Positions 1-8,472 of a DNA stretch of 34,178 nt are shown here, piece after piece. Every line of letters begins with the position of its first letter. The first letter of the stretch is position 1. The position numbers and the translations under genes are program-made. The notes beneath the pieces were generated by a model that was not told the DNA's origin, did no database searches, and saw only the letters and a list, made by a program, of their open reading frames with translations. This stretch comes from Luteitalea sp. (GTDB lineage: Bacteria > Acidobacteriota > Vicinamibacteria > Vicinamibacterales > Vicinamibacteraceae): positions 1-34,178 of the forward strand of contig WHTZ01000069.1 in the NCBI GenBank assembly GCA_009377495.1. Reading direction: 5' to 3'.

Positions 1-23
1 GCCGGCCGATGATCTGTCAGCAT

Positions 24-39
24 AATACGTCATCGTATT
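24..39. repeat. Short perfect inverted repeat in an AT-rich patch
   Basis: AATACG and CGTATT are perfect 6-bp arms around a TCAT spacer, in unusually AT-rich sequence for this window. It lies just beyond the point where the sigma-like gene is cut off. It could be a terminator stem for that minus-strand gene or part of a recombination site; nothing here decides between them. Confidence 0.4.
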
Positions 40-401
40 TATGAAATGCAGTACTTAGATGGAAGGGCAGTCAGCCTTGCGTGGCCCTCATCTGCGTCGA
101 GTGCCGCCTGTTCAACCCGCATCGACGCATGCCGCATCCTCGAGGCCGCGACATGCCGCACGATCACCGAGGCGTATCCCTGCAGGTTCTTGACCGGGCC
201 GAACCGCCGCTCGCGGTCTGCGATCCGTTGCCCTGCTCCTTCCAGGATCTCAGTGATCACCACATCGTCAACGATCAACGGATAGCGCTTGCGGAGCTCG
301 GGCAGCAGACGGCGGAGGACCTGCTGAATGCGATCATTCAACGGCTGGCCAGTCTGATCGACGAATGCAAGCCTGTCCGCAAACTCCATCTTCCACACCA
401 T
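39..401 (-). pseudogene. Sigma-factor-like protein, truncated before region 4
   Basis: 120 residues as read. Residues about 26-90 (LRRLLPELRKRYP, then NLQGYASVIVRHVAASRMR) have the helical pattern of sigma-70/ECF region 2, the part that contacts core RNA polymerase and the -10 element. Sigma-like proteins of this type normally continue past the ALPSKY segment into a region 4 helix-turn-helix. Here the frame ends five residues later, with CIS and a stop, close to the window edge. The simplest reading is a gene cut at its 3' end by a rearrangement near position 50. It is transcribed away from the type IV secretion operon that starts 230 bp to its right. Start ATG at 401; a second ATG at 389 is possible. 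The region 2 assignment is by pattern only, and a small genuine regulator cannot be excluded. Confidence 0.5.
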
Positions 402-632
402 CTCATCAGGGTCGGACAGCCTCGAGACGCGCTCCGAAATACTTTCAGTATAGAACCGTCATCAAAAATCCGACCGACGGTCTGTAAGATTCCTCCTTCA
501 AAACGGCGATCTATTGATTAGAGGGCATGAATGAACGGGCTCCGCCCCGACCGTTGCCCTCTACTCCGGACGTTCACCCGCTCTGCTTGTGCACGCGCGG
601 GCGCTGAAGACGCGCGCGCGAAAGGAGGATCC
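402..632. other. Intergenic region upstream of the T4SS operon
   Basis: This 231-bp gap separates the minus-strand sigma-like gene from the plus-strand virB2 start. It holds two small inverted repeats, ATACT-TTC-AGTAT near 440-452 and GACCG-A-CGGTC near 472-482. Promoters for both directions must lie here or beyond the left neighbour. I cannot assign convincing -35/-10 pairs. An open frame from 531 runs into virB2, but its first 34 codons do not look like a signal peptide and the strong ribosome binding site favours 633. Confidence 0.4.
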
Positions 633-944
633 ATGCGTCGCGCGCGTCAGTTTCACGCCCTCCTGCTTGCCAGCGCCGGCGTCTTCGCCTTCCCGGCTCT
701 TGTAGCGGCCCAGCCTATCGGTGGCCAACCCTGGGTGGATGCCGCGCAACAGATCGCGCAACTTCTCACCGGGCCGCTAGCTTCCGCGATTCTGGTCATC
801 GCGGTCGCCATCGTGGGCTATTTGTTCATGTTCGGCGAAGCTGGGTCGAAGCGCGCTCTCGCACTGGTCATCATCGGAGGTGCGCTTACCTTAGCAGCCC
901 CCCAGGTCGTTTCCTGGCTGTTCCCAGGAGCCACAGGTCCCTGA
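633..944 (+). CDS. virB2: VirB2/TrbC-type conjugative pilin
   Basis: 103 residues. It encodes the major pilin subunit of a type IV secretion system, inserted in the inner membrane and assembled into the conjugative pilus. Residues 1-26 form a signal peptide ending in VAAQ. Hydrophobic segments at about 48-66 and 74-92 are separated by a short charged loop (GEAGSKRA), the two-helix hairpin of VirB2/TrbC pilins. The start at 633 follows AAAGGAGG at good spacing; a longer reading from 531 would bury the signal peptide. It is the first gene of the secretion operon, with virB3 43 bp downstream. Family assignment rests on size, topology and position, since pilins conserve little sequence. Confidence 0.85.
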   Translation: MRRARQFHALLLASAGVFAFPALVAAQPIGGQPWVDAAQQIAQLLTGPLASAILVIAVAIVGYLFMFGEAGSKRALALVIIGGALTLAAPQVVSWLFPGATGP

Positions 945-986
945 TCATCGGTCGCCGCTCCTCGGCATTTTCCCAGGACGTTCCCA

Positions 987-1286
987 GTGATGGACGAATC
1001 CTTCTTCCGACCGGTGTATCACGTCATCAACAAGCCGCTGACGTGGTGTGGCGTGGAACGGCGCATGTTCATTTTCGCCATCATGCTTGGCGCGATCAGT
1101 TTTCAGTTGCTGCGGTCGCTGCTGGCAGGCGTCCTGATCTTTCTGCTGTTTTTCGTCCTGGGACGGTTCGTCACCGCTCGTGATACCGAGTTGATTCGCG
1201 TCCTCCAGATCGCGAGTCGGTGGCGGTCGCGCTATGACCCGCTAAAGTACGCGCCTCCGCGCCTGTTCATGGATCTCCACTTATGA
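987..1286 (+). CDS. virB3: VirB3/TrbD-like inner-membrane T4SS protein
   Basis: 99 residues from a GTG at 987, or 98 from the ATG at 990. VirB3 proteins are small inner-membrane subunits that work with the VirB4 ATPase and are sometimes fused to it. The FRPVYHVINKPLTWCGVERRMF segment, the hydrophobic hairpin at about 28-60 and the C-terminal PLKYAPPR are typical of the VirB3/TrbD family. Its stop codon overlaps the ATG of virB4 (ATGA), so the two are translationally coupled, as expected for partners that form one complex. Confidence 0.88.
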   Translation: MMDESFFRPVYHVINKPLTWCGVERRMFIFAIMLGAISFQLLRSLLAGVLIFLLFFVLGRFVTARDTELIRVLQIASRWRSRYDPLKYAPPRLFMDLHL

Positions 1287-3685
1287 TCTCGCTCGGTCGC
1301 TTCTTTCGTGATTACACCGAGGCCGGTGCCTTCAACGCCCTGGTGAATCTCTACGGCTATCTCGATGAGCACCTCTTCCTTACCAAGAGCGGGTCAATCG
1401 GCGCCGTCTTCGCGTTGCGCGGCGTCGACTACGAGTGCCTCGAACCTCAGGAGCGCGCCCGTGTGCGCGACCGCTGGGAAACGGCTGCGCGTGTGTTTGA
1501 CGAGCGGTACTATCTGTATCAATACCTGCTCAAGCGCAGCGGCCCGGAGCTCCATCCCACGCACGCGATGCACGTGGCCGCGCGTGACGCGCTCGAGGAA
1601 CGTCGCGCCTGGTTCGAGGCGCAACGCGCCAACCTCTCCGACATCCAGCTCTACGCGGTCATCATCTACGATCCCCCTCAGAACGCGGCACTGAAGCGTG
1701 GGCAGGACGCCGTCCGGTCGCCACTTACCACAGTCGGCATCTGGTTTTCGGAGCGTGGGGCCCGCACGGTCCTTGCCAGCGCGCTCCAGCAGGCGGAAGT
1801 GACCTTCCGGCGAAAGGTGGAGACGTGGCAGGCCCAACTCGCCGATACCGTGGCACCCCGACTCCTCGAACGAGAGGAGTCGTTCGCGTTCTTCCGAACG
1901 CTGCTGAACTACAGCCCCTCGAAGCACCACACGCGGTGTCACTATCCGATCCACCTGGACTACTTCCTGGCAGATTCTGCGCTCGAATGCCACCGTGATC
2001 ATCTCCGCCTTGACGATGCTTACGTGCGCGTGCTGGTGCTCAAAGACCCACCACCCCGAACTTGTGCACATCTGTTCCAGCCGGTGTACGAAATTGGTGC
2101 CCGTCAGGAGGACGCCGGTGAGGATGTCTCAGACCTGATCCTGTGCAGCGAATGGCGCCCTGAGGGCGCCGACCGCACCAGGCGCGCACTCCGGGCGAAG
2201 CAGGTCCACTTCCACAACACCAAGGTCTCGCTGGCGAGCTATCTGACACGCGAGGCTCCTGCGGAGCACGAAGTCTTGCTTGACGACAGCGCGACGGCGA
2301 CCGTTCACGCCCTCGGCGAAGCCATGACCCGGCTGGAGGTCGACAACCAGCGGTTCGGTCATTTCGCGCTCAGCGTCATCGTGCACGACACTGACCGATC
2401 GCGTCTGAATCGCACCGTATCCAAGACGATGAAGGCGTTTGCCCTCGCCAACGCCACACTCGTCGACGAAACATACAATCTGCTCACCGCGTGGTTGGCA
2501 ACGCTGCCGGGTGGTCACCCATACCAACTTCGGAGTCTCCGGCTCCTCGAGACGAACTTCGCCGATCTCAGCTTTATCTTCACGCTGCACACCGGCGATC
2601 CCGTCAATGCGCACCTCCAGCGCGAGTACCTGGCTCCGTTCGAAACGCAGCACAAGAGTCTCTACTACTGGAATCCGCACTACCGTGACGTCGGGCACAC
2701 GTTTGTCCTCGGCGCCACTGGAGCGGGGAAGAGCACGCTCAAGCGATACATCCTCACGCACGCGCAAAAGTACGACCCCGTCACCTGCATCTTTGATATC
2801 GGCGGTGACTACCGCGCGCTCACCGAGCGCTTCGGGGGCGCTTACTTCCACGTCACCCTGGATCGCCAAGATTGCACGATCAATCCGTTTGCACTCTCGC
2901 CCACGAAAGACAATCTTGACTTCCTGGCCAACTTCATCCATGTGCTCGTGGCCCGGGAGCTGACCGACCGGGAGCACAACGAGCTGCTACAGTCGCTGCA
3001 GAACCTCTACGAGTTCGACCCGCCTGCACGTCGACTGAGCACCCTCGCGAGAACGCTCCCGTTGAGCTTCGAAGAACCGCTTCGTCGCTGGGTCCATCCT
3101 GGCATCTACGCCGATCTCTTCGACCATGCGGAAGACACCTTGACGTTCAGTCGGTGGCAGGCCTTTGACTTCGAGGGTCTCGAGAAATACCCGCAGGTCC
3201 TCGAAGCACTCCTCTACTACGTGCTCCACCGGGCAAGTGGCGCCATCACCACTGATGCGAATCTGGCGACGTTCAAGCTGTTCGTCGTCGACGAAGCGTG
3301 GCGCTTCCTCCGCGATCCCCATGTCAAGGCGTACATCCGGGCGGCGCTGAAAACCTGGCGCAAGAAAAATGCGGCCATGATCCTCAGTACCCAAAGCACC
3401 GACGATCTCGCCCAGGTGGAGATGCTGCGCGTCGTCCTCGAGAGCTGCCACACCAAACTCTTCCTGGCTAACCCGAACCTCGATCCCGACACGTACGCCC
3501 AGCTCTTTCACCTGAATCGCACCGAGGTGGAGCTCGTTCAAAAGCTGATCTTCCCTGAACAGTTCTTGCTGAAGCGCCCGGATGTCGCCAAAGTCCTGCG
3601 GCTCCGGTTTGGCGAGCATGGCCGCCGCCTCTATGGCTTAAACACGCCGGCCGACGGTCACGTCACTTCTGTGGTGACCGCGTGA
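1283..3685 (+). CDS. virB4: VirB4/TrbE-family T4SS ATPase
   Basis: 800 residues, the usual VirB4 length. VirB4 is the large cytoplasmic-face ATPase that energises pilus assembly and substrate transfer. The N-terminal half, to about residue 420, is the CagE/TrbE/VirB domain. The C-terminal half is a RecA-like motor with a Walker A GATGAGKST at residues 477-485 and a Walker B ending in FVVDEAW with Asp670. The later LSTQSTDDL segment matches the conserved motif after Walker B. Its start overlaps the virB3 stop. The next gene (virB9) follows after 25 bp. No truncation or missing catalytic residue is seen. Confidence 0.96.
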   Translation: MISLGRFFRDYTEAGAFNALVNLYGYLDEHLFLTKSGSIGAVFALRGVDYECLEPQERARVRDRWETAARVFDERYYLYQYLLKRSGPELHPTHAMHVAARDALEERRAWFEAQRANLSDIQLYAVIIYDPPQNAALKRGQDAVRSPLTTVGIWFSERGARTVLASALQQAEVTFRRKVETWQAQLADTVAPRLLEREESFAFFRTLLNYSPSKHHTRCHYPIHLDYFLADSALECHRDHLRLDDAYVRVLVLKDPPPRTCAHLFQPVYEIGARQEDAGEDVSDLILCSEWRPEGADRTRRALRAKQVHFHNTKVSLASYLTREAPAEHEVLLDDSATATVHALGEAMTRLEVDNQRFGHFALSVIVHDTDRSRLNRTVSKTMKAFALANATLVDETYNLLTAWLATLPGGHPYQLRSLRLLETNFADLSFIFTLHTGDPVNAHLQREYLAPFETQHKSLYYWNPHYRDVGHTFVLGATGAGKSTLKRYILTHAQKYDPVTCIFDIGGDYRALTERFGGAYFHVTLDRQDCTINPFALSPTKDNLDFLANFIHVLVARELTDREHNELLQSLQNLYEFDPPARRLSTLARTLPLSFEEPLRRWVHPGIYADLFDHAEDTLTFSRWQAFDFEGLEKYPQVLEALLYYVLHRASGAITTDANLATFKLFVVDEAWRFLRDPHVKAYIRAALKTWRKKNAAMILSTQSTDDLAQVEMLRVVLESCHTKLFLANPNLDPDTYAQLFHLNRTEVELVQKLIFPEQFLLKRPDVAKVLRLRFGEHGRRLYGLNTPADGHVTSVVTA

Positions 3686-3710
3686 CGTTCCGCGAAAGGA
3701 GATGGTTGTC

Positions 3711-4499
3711 ATGTACCGCCGCCCCCCGTCCTTCCTGCCCCTGTTGGTTGTGTGTTCGTTGTGCCTCGGCACCTCCTCGGCCGGCGCGCAGACCACGGAC
3801 GAGGAGACCGGCAGCCGCCGTGTCCGTTACAGTCCGCGCTCAATCGTGCCTCTGAGAGCGAAGCTCCGCTTCACCACGCTGATCATCCTGCCGCAACAGG
3901 AACAGATTCTCGATTTCTTGGGCGGTGATAACGACTATTGGCGAATCGAAGGGACGCAGAACTACGCCTTCGCGAAGCCCGCCAAGGAGGGAAGCGAGAC
4001 CAATCTCCACCTCCTGACCGCCAGCGGCAACATCTACAGCTTCACTCTCAAGGAGATGGCCGACGACAAGGGCGTCGCAGACCTCGTTGTTTCCATCGAG
4101 CCAACTGACCCGAGCATGCTGGGGAACCTCCAGGCCGCGCCAAAGTTCGTTCCCGCCAGCGAAGTCGAGCAACTACGCACACAACTCACACGGGTGCGAA
4201 CGGAGGCGCACGAGGAGGTGGCGAAGACCATCGCCACCTACCCGACGACGCTCCGGTTCGACTACCGCTTCAAAGCGAACGACGCCCCGTTCTACCTTCA
4301 GCAGGTGTGGCACGACGGCAAGAATACGTACATCCGCGCTCGTGCCTCCGAGCTTCCCGCTCTCTACGAAATTCGGGACGGGAAGCCAAGTCTGATTCAG
4401 TTCACGGTCGAAAACGGCGTCTATACCGTACCCAAAGTCTTGGACCGTGGCTACTTCACGATTGGCAAGCATAAGACCGACTTCCGCCGCGAACGCTAG
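3711..4499 (+). CDS. virB9: VirB9/TrbG-family outer-membrane core subunit
   Basis: 262 residues. VirB9 is a periplasmic subunit of the outer-membrane core complex, with VirB7 and VirB10. A signal peptide (about 1-26, ending SSAGAQ) is followed by beta-rich sequence with TTLIILPQQEQILDF and the C-terminal TLRFDYRF...FYLQQVWHDGKNTYIR...LPALYEI region typical of the CagX/VirB9 fold. The ATG at 3702 abuts AAAGGAG (3695-3701) with no spacing, so I prefer the ATG at 3711, nine bases from it, which gives MYRRPP. No VirB7 lipoprotein gene lies beside it, which is unusual for a VirB-like core. Confidence 0.9.
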   Translation: MYRRPPSFLPLLVVCSLCLGTSSAGAQTTDEETGSRRVRYSPRSIVPLRAKLRFTTLIILPQQEQILDFLGGDNDYWRIEGTQNYAFAKPAKEGSETNLHLLTASGNIYSFTLKEMADDKGVADLVVSIEPTDPSMLGNLQAAPKFVPASEVEQLRTQLTRVRTEAHEEVAKTIATYPTTLRFDYRFKANDAPFYLQQVWHDGKNTYIRARASELPALYEIRDGKPSLIQFTVENGVYTVPKVLDRGYFTIGKHKTDFRRER

Positions 4500-4519
4500 C
4501 GCCGCGCTCGAGGTACTGC

Positions 4520-5890
4520 ATGTTGCCTCCCCACCTCTTCCACAGTCGGCTTCATGCCGCGCCCGATACGAGCGGGGCCGGCCCGAGCTCGCCGTCCCCG
4601 CCGATCGACGACCATCGCCAGCGGCCCGCTGGCGTCATTCCACGACGGTTGCAGACCTGGGCCGTGATCACCGTCGCCATCCTCATGCTGCTGATCATGT
4701 TCACCACACGGCCGACACCACCCGGGTCCGGTGTAAACGAGATGGGCACTGGTGACCCGACCCTGGATAGACAGGACCAGCAGCGCGCAATCCAGACCGC
4801 GATTGAACAGTACCGGCGCCAGGTCGACGAGCACCAACGTCTCCTGGCGCAGCGCCAGCGCAGCGGCTCAGACCTTGCGAAACGGTCGGACGGCGGCGCC
4901 GACGAACGCCCTGTCGTGTCTCCTCGGGACCCCTTGGCCGATGAACGGCGCCGGCGTGAGTATGAAAGCCTCTTCGCGTCCAGCGTGGCCCATACTGTGC
5001 GTGGGACCACAGGCAACACCGCGGCACGTTCGCAGTTCCTAACGCCCACCAACCCGCCGGACGGGGCCGATGCTGCAGCCACAGGGGGATTTGATCCCAA
5101 CATCGCCGCCGCCGTTGCTCTTGCGCTTCGACAGCAACAGGTTGACCAGTCTTCCGCGACCCCAGCGCAAAGCGCGCTCCCCGAACGCCGACCGACCGCG
5201 CCGAGCTCAGGCACGCCAGCCGCACAGGCGGCTGCAGGCTCCGCACCGCCCGAGACAGCGCCAACAACGCCAGAACGCACACCGCCCCTGCGTCACAACG
5301 CCCCGACGCAGACGCTGCTCGAAGGGACCGTCATCGAAACGGTGCTCACGAATCGCCTCGACGGCGGCGCGGCTGGGCCGGTCAACTGCATGGTGACCAC
5401 GCCGGTCTACTCCCACGACACGCGCACACTCTTGATTCCCGCTGGCACGCGCGTGCTCGGCCGCACCCGCCCGGTCAGCAACCTAGGCCAGGAACGTCTC
5501 GCCGCGGTCCTTCATCGCCTCATCTTTCCAGACGGGAGTTCGCTCCTGCTCGACGACTTCCAAGGCTTGGATCAGATCGGTGCCACGGGGCTCACCGGAC
5601 GTGTGGATCACCACTACTGGAGTCTCTTTGGTGCCGCCGCAGTGGTTGGTCTTATTCAAGGGCTGAGTCTCTACACGTCGGCTGCCGCCGTTCCCGGTGA
5701 CAGCACCGTCATCATCACGGGGAGCGGCGCCAGCGCCGCTGATGCCGCTGGACGCGTGATGGATCGCTTTCTCAACCGACTGCCCTCGATCACGATTCGG
5801 GAAGGGACCCGCGTCAAGCTCCTGCTCACCAAGGATGTGGAACTCTCGCCGTACGACGGGAGCACCCTCAACAACGCCGCGGCTCGATGA
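4520..5890 (+). CDS. virB10: VirB10/TrbI-family transenvelope scaffold protein
   Basis: 456 residues. VirB10 spans both membranes and couples the motor ATPases to the outer-membrane pore. Features in order: a short cytoplasmic tail, one membrane helix at about 46-62, a charged helical stretch (about 80-115), a long Pro/Ala/Thr-rich periplasmic linker (about 170-260), then the VirB10 C-terminal domain from about 265. That domain includes LEGTVIETVLTNRLDG, PAGTRVLGR and the antenna-like hydrophobic segment HYWSLFGAAAVVGLIQGLS. It ends with GTRVKLLLTKDVEL. The ATG is preceded by GAGGT. It lies 20 bp after virB9 and 15 bp before the first virB5-like gene, in the same operon. Confidence 0.93.
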   Translation: MLPPHLFHSRLHAAPDTSGAGPSSPSPPIDDHRQRPAGVIPRRLQTWAVITVAILMLLIMFTTRPTPPGSGVNEMGTGDPTLDRQDQQRAIQTAIEQYRRQVDEHQRLLAQRQRSGSDLAKRSDGGADERPVVSPRDPLADERRRREYESLFASSVAHTVRGTTGNTAARSQFLTPTNPPDGADAAATGGFDPNIAAAVALALRQQQVDQSSATPAQSALPERRPTAPSSGTPAAQAAAGSAPPETAPTTPERTPPLRHNAPTQTLLEGTVIETVLTNRLDGGAAGPVNCMVTTPVYSHDTRTLLIPAGTRVLGRTRPVSNLGQERLAAVLHRLIFPDGSSLLLDDFQGLDQIGATGLTGRVDHHYWSLFGAAAVVGLIQGLSLYTSAAAVPGDSTVIITGSGASAADAAGRVMDRFLNRLPSITIREGTRVKLLLTKDVELSPYDGSTLNNAAAR

Positions 5891-5905
5891 CCGGGAGGTA
5901 CCACG

Positions 5906-6709
5906 ATGTTCCGACACACCCTCGCGCCCGCCGTCCTCGTGAGTGTCTTCCTTGTCGCGCTACCGTCGCGCGCCTCGGCCCAAGGGTATCCCGTGTTCGA
6001 TCCCGCGAGCTTCATCGAACTCGTCCAGATCGTCAAGGAAGCCCAGCGGATCTACCAGGCGTACTACGAGCTCCGGGAGATGTGGGACCGCTTCCGGCGC
6101 GCCCTGCCGGCGGGTGCGAAAGGCCGGTACGTGCTGCCGAACATGCGCTGGCGCACCGAGGGGGTGGAGCACGACCCGTTCGGTCTCTACTCCCCCATCA
6201 TCGAAGACGCCGTGAACATCGGCGACGCCGACGGCGAAGCCTGGCAGGCGATCACCACCCGGTTGCCCCAGTACCCTGACGACGTCCTCGCGAGCTTTTC
6301 GCCAGAGCAACGTCGGCACGCCAGCCAAGCCTACACGAATGCGCTGATGATGGACGGCTTCGGCAGTCTGGTGCTCGGTGGCCTCGGTGAGGGCCGCATG
6401 GCCGGACGCGCCATGGAGAAGGCGCTCGAGCCATTGCAAGAGGACTACCTGAGCGACGGCACAGCCCAGAACGGCAACATCGCCCTCTTGCAGAAAGCGG
6501 TCGGCGCGCGCCTCGTCACGCTGCGCGGAGAGCAAATCACCAACCAGTTCCTGTCGTATCTCGTCGAAGCGCAACTGATCCGCCAGAAGGCCACCCGCGA
6601 CGGCATCGCCGACAACTTGGCCGCAGACATTGCACGCACCCGTTACACACAGGACCTGGATCTCATCACGGCTGGCGACGGCGCTCGCACCGTCTACCGC
6701 CTGCCTTAG
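5906..6709 (+). CDS. VirB5/TrbJ-like protein, copy 1
   Basis: 267 residues. A signal peptide (1-25, ending RASAQ) is followed by a mostly alpha-helical exported protein, consistent with VirB5/TrbJ minor pilins that sit at the pilus tip or help pilus assembly. It contains helical amphipathic sequence near the N-terminus (FIELVQIVKEAQRIYQAYYELREMWDRF) and an ENGNIALLQ-type motif (AQNGNIALLQKAVG). The last 18 residues (DLDLITAGDGARTVYRLP) are identical to the end of the next gene. A good GGGAGG site precedes the ATG. The assignment to VirB5/TrbJ is from architecture and operon position, so the confidence is moderate; the sequence family is divergent. Confidence 0.75.
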   Translation: MFRHTLAPAVLVSVFLVALPSRASAQGYPVFDPASFIELVQIVKEAQRIYQAYYELREMWDRFRRALPAGAKGRYVLPNMRWRTEGVEHDPFGLYSPIIEDAVNIGDADGEAWQAITTRLPQYPDDVLASFSPEQRRHASQAYTNALMMDGFGSLVLGGLGEGRMAGRAMEKALEPLQEDYLSDGTAQNGNIALLQKAVGARLVTLRGEQITNQFLSYLVEAQLIRQKATRDGIADNLAADIARTRYTQDLDLITAGDGARTVYRLP

Positions 6710-6734
6710 CAGAACCTGCTCAAAGGAATACCAG

Positions 6735-7538
6735 ATGTGGCGCTATCACACATGTGGTCGAATCTCAGCACTTAGCACGCTGCTCCTTCTTAGCAGCGCC
6801 GCCGGTGTCGGAGCATTTTACTGTCCGAACATTGTCTACGATGCGCTACGCCATGGGCAGGAGCAACTCAGGATCGCCTACGCGGAGCTTCAGCGTGCTC
6901 AGGCCGAGCTGGCGCGCAGCTACTGGGCTGACATCGTCCACTGGATCCCCGAAGGCGGACAGATCCGCTACCGCACTCCAGACCTCAACCCACGAGCCCA
7001 CCGAACGGACCCCGATCCCTTCGGAGACTACGAACGGTTTCGCGACGCCATCGAAAACGGCGATCCCAACGGTTCGGGCTATCAACAGATCGCGGGTGAA
7101 CTCCCCCTCCCTCCCTCCGAGTTGTTTCAAGCCGCACACCCCGACGCACGGCGCGCATTAATCGACGCCACCACGCTCGCGCTCATGATCGATGGATACG
7201 AAATCGTGGGCACCCATGCCCTGGGCTACCACCGCGACGTTCTGGGTCAAGCCAATGCCGCGATTGACAACCTGCAAGAAGACTTCATGGCACATCGCAC
7301 GGGCAACATCGAAATGCTCCAATTGCTCCTCGGCGCCGAGCTCCTAAATGCCAAGGCCACAACGCCCCGCAATGTCTCCTTGTACTACCTGCTCCGCAGT
7401 GAGTTGGTGGACCAGAAAGCCGCTCGCGACGCGACCGCGCGCGCCATCACCACCGACATAGCCCGTGCCCGTCGACTCCATGATCTCGATCTGATCACCG
7501 CGGGTGACGGCGCGCGTACCGTTTACCGTCTGCCCTGA
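6735..7538 (+). CDS. VirB5/TrbJ-like protein, copy 2
   Basis: 267 residues, exactly the length of the preceding gene, and its tandem paralogue. It has a signal peptide (about 1-26), the same region order (IRYRTPDLNP for VLPNMRWRTE, DPFGDYERF for DPFGLYSPI, QEDFMAHRTGNIEMLQLLLGAELL for QEDYLSDGTAQNGNIALLQKAVGARLV) and the same 18-residue C-terminus. Copy 2 has DGYEIVGTHALGYHRD where copy 1 has DGFGSLVLGGLGEGRM. The start at 6735 follows AAAGGAA; a longer frame from 6630 would run through copy 1 and lose the signal peptide. The second copy may form a mixed complex with copy 1 or serve a different recipient contact role; that is inference. Confidence 0.75.
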   Translation: MWRYHTCGRISALSTLLLLSSAAGVGAFYCPNIVYDALRHGQEQLRIAYAELQRAQAELARSYWADIVHWIPEGGQIRYRTPDLNPRAHRTDPDPFGDYERFRDAIENGDPNGSGYQQIAGELPLPPSELFQAAHPDARRALIDATTLALMIDGYEIVGTHALGYHRDVLGQANAAIDNLQEDFMAHRTGNIEMLQLLLGAELLNAKATTPRNVSLYYLLRSELVDQKAARDATARAITTDIARARRLHDLDLITAGDGARTVYRLP

Positions 7539-7562
7539 CCCGCGTTGACGCTGAGAGCCGAG

Positions 7563-8456
7563 ATGCAACCGCTCCCTCCTACGCCGTCGCCACCCGCCGA
7601 CATTCTGGCCACCATCGCGGACCACTCCGGTGAAGCCATCGAACGGTTTGCACCGCTCTTCACGAGCTTCGGCTACGACCTCTTTGGCTCGTTCGCAATT
7701 ATCTCTATCGCCGTCTACGGCATACGCACCATGTTGGCCAGCGCCGAAGGCGGAGGCGGCCTCAACCTCAATGAGCTTACACGGCGCCTGACGCTTATCG
7801 GTGTCGTCTGGATCGCGATCGTGTACTACAACAATCCCATTCCCGGCATCGGCATCAATGCGCACCAGATCGTCACCGACCAGTCGTACGCCCTCGCGCA
7901 GGAGCTCCGCAGCGAAAGTATGAAGGACCTCTTCGATGTCGTGAATGGCCTCCTGAGAAAGAACGCGCACCCTGGCTTCACCCTCGACGTCGCCAGAGTG
8001 CTCTCCTACTACTACTTCCTCTTGCTGTTCTTGGGTGCAGAGCTCGCCGTCATTGTCATCGTGGGATTTGGATACGTCGCGGTGGCCGTCTGCATCCTCC
8101 TCGGACCCGTTTTCGTGCCTTTTCTCCTTTTTGCAAATTTCGATTGGCTCTTCTGGGGTTGGCTGAAAGCACTGCTCCAATTCGCCTTCTACCAAGTCAT
8201 CGCCGAAGCCTACCTGCATATCATGGTGAACGTCCTGCTCGGGTTCCAACCTCGGTTTGACTCGTATCAAGGCGTCTACGACACCTACGGCGATGCCGTC
8301 GCCCTTGGCATTATCTTCACGGTCTTCATCTTCTCGGTGTTCAAGCTCCCGGCGTTGGTCGCCATCATCTTTACGGGTGGCAGCGCGGCGTTTGGCGCGT
8401 TTGGCCAGGGCGCCGCCACGTTCGTCCGCCAAGTCGCTGTACGAAGGCTCTTCTGA
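7563..8456 (+). CDS. virB6: VirB6/TrbL-family polytopic T4SS protein
   Basis: 297 residues from the ATG at 7563; a TTG at 7545 would add six residues but has no ribosome binding site. VirB6/TrbL proteins are inner-membrane channel components. The N-terminal part precedes a helix at FGSFAIISIAVYGI. More membrane helices follow around TLIGVVWIAIVYY, the double segment from VLSYYYFLLLFLGAEL to CILLGPVFVPFLLF, FAFYQVIAEAYLHIMVNVLL and IIFTVFIFSVFKLPALVAIIF. The LGPVFVPFLLF motif followed by WLKALLQFAFYQVIA is typical of the TrbL/VirB6 family. It begins 24 bp after the second VirB5-like gene and ends 16 bp before virB8. Confidence 0.88.
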   Translation: MQPLPPTPSPPADILATIADHSGEAIERFAPLFTSFGYDLFGSFAIISIAVYGIRTMLASAEGGGGLNLNELTRRLTLIGVVWIAIVYYNNPIPGIGINAHQIVTDQSYALAQELRSESMKDLFDVVNGLLRKNAHPGFTLDVARVLSYYYFLLLFLGAELAVIVIVGFGYVAVAVCILLGPVFVPFLLFANFDWLFWGWLKALLQFAFYQVIAEAYLHIMVNVLLGFQPRFDSYQGVYDTYGDAVALGIIFTVFIFSVFKLPALVAIIFTGGSAAFGAFGQGAATFVRQVAVRRLF

Positions 8457-8472
8457 CCAGGAAGCGTGGTTG

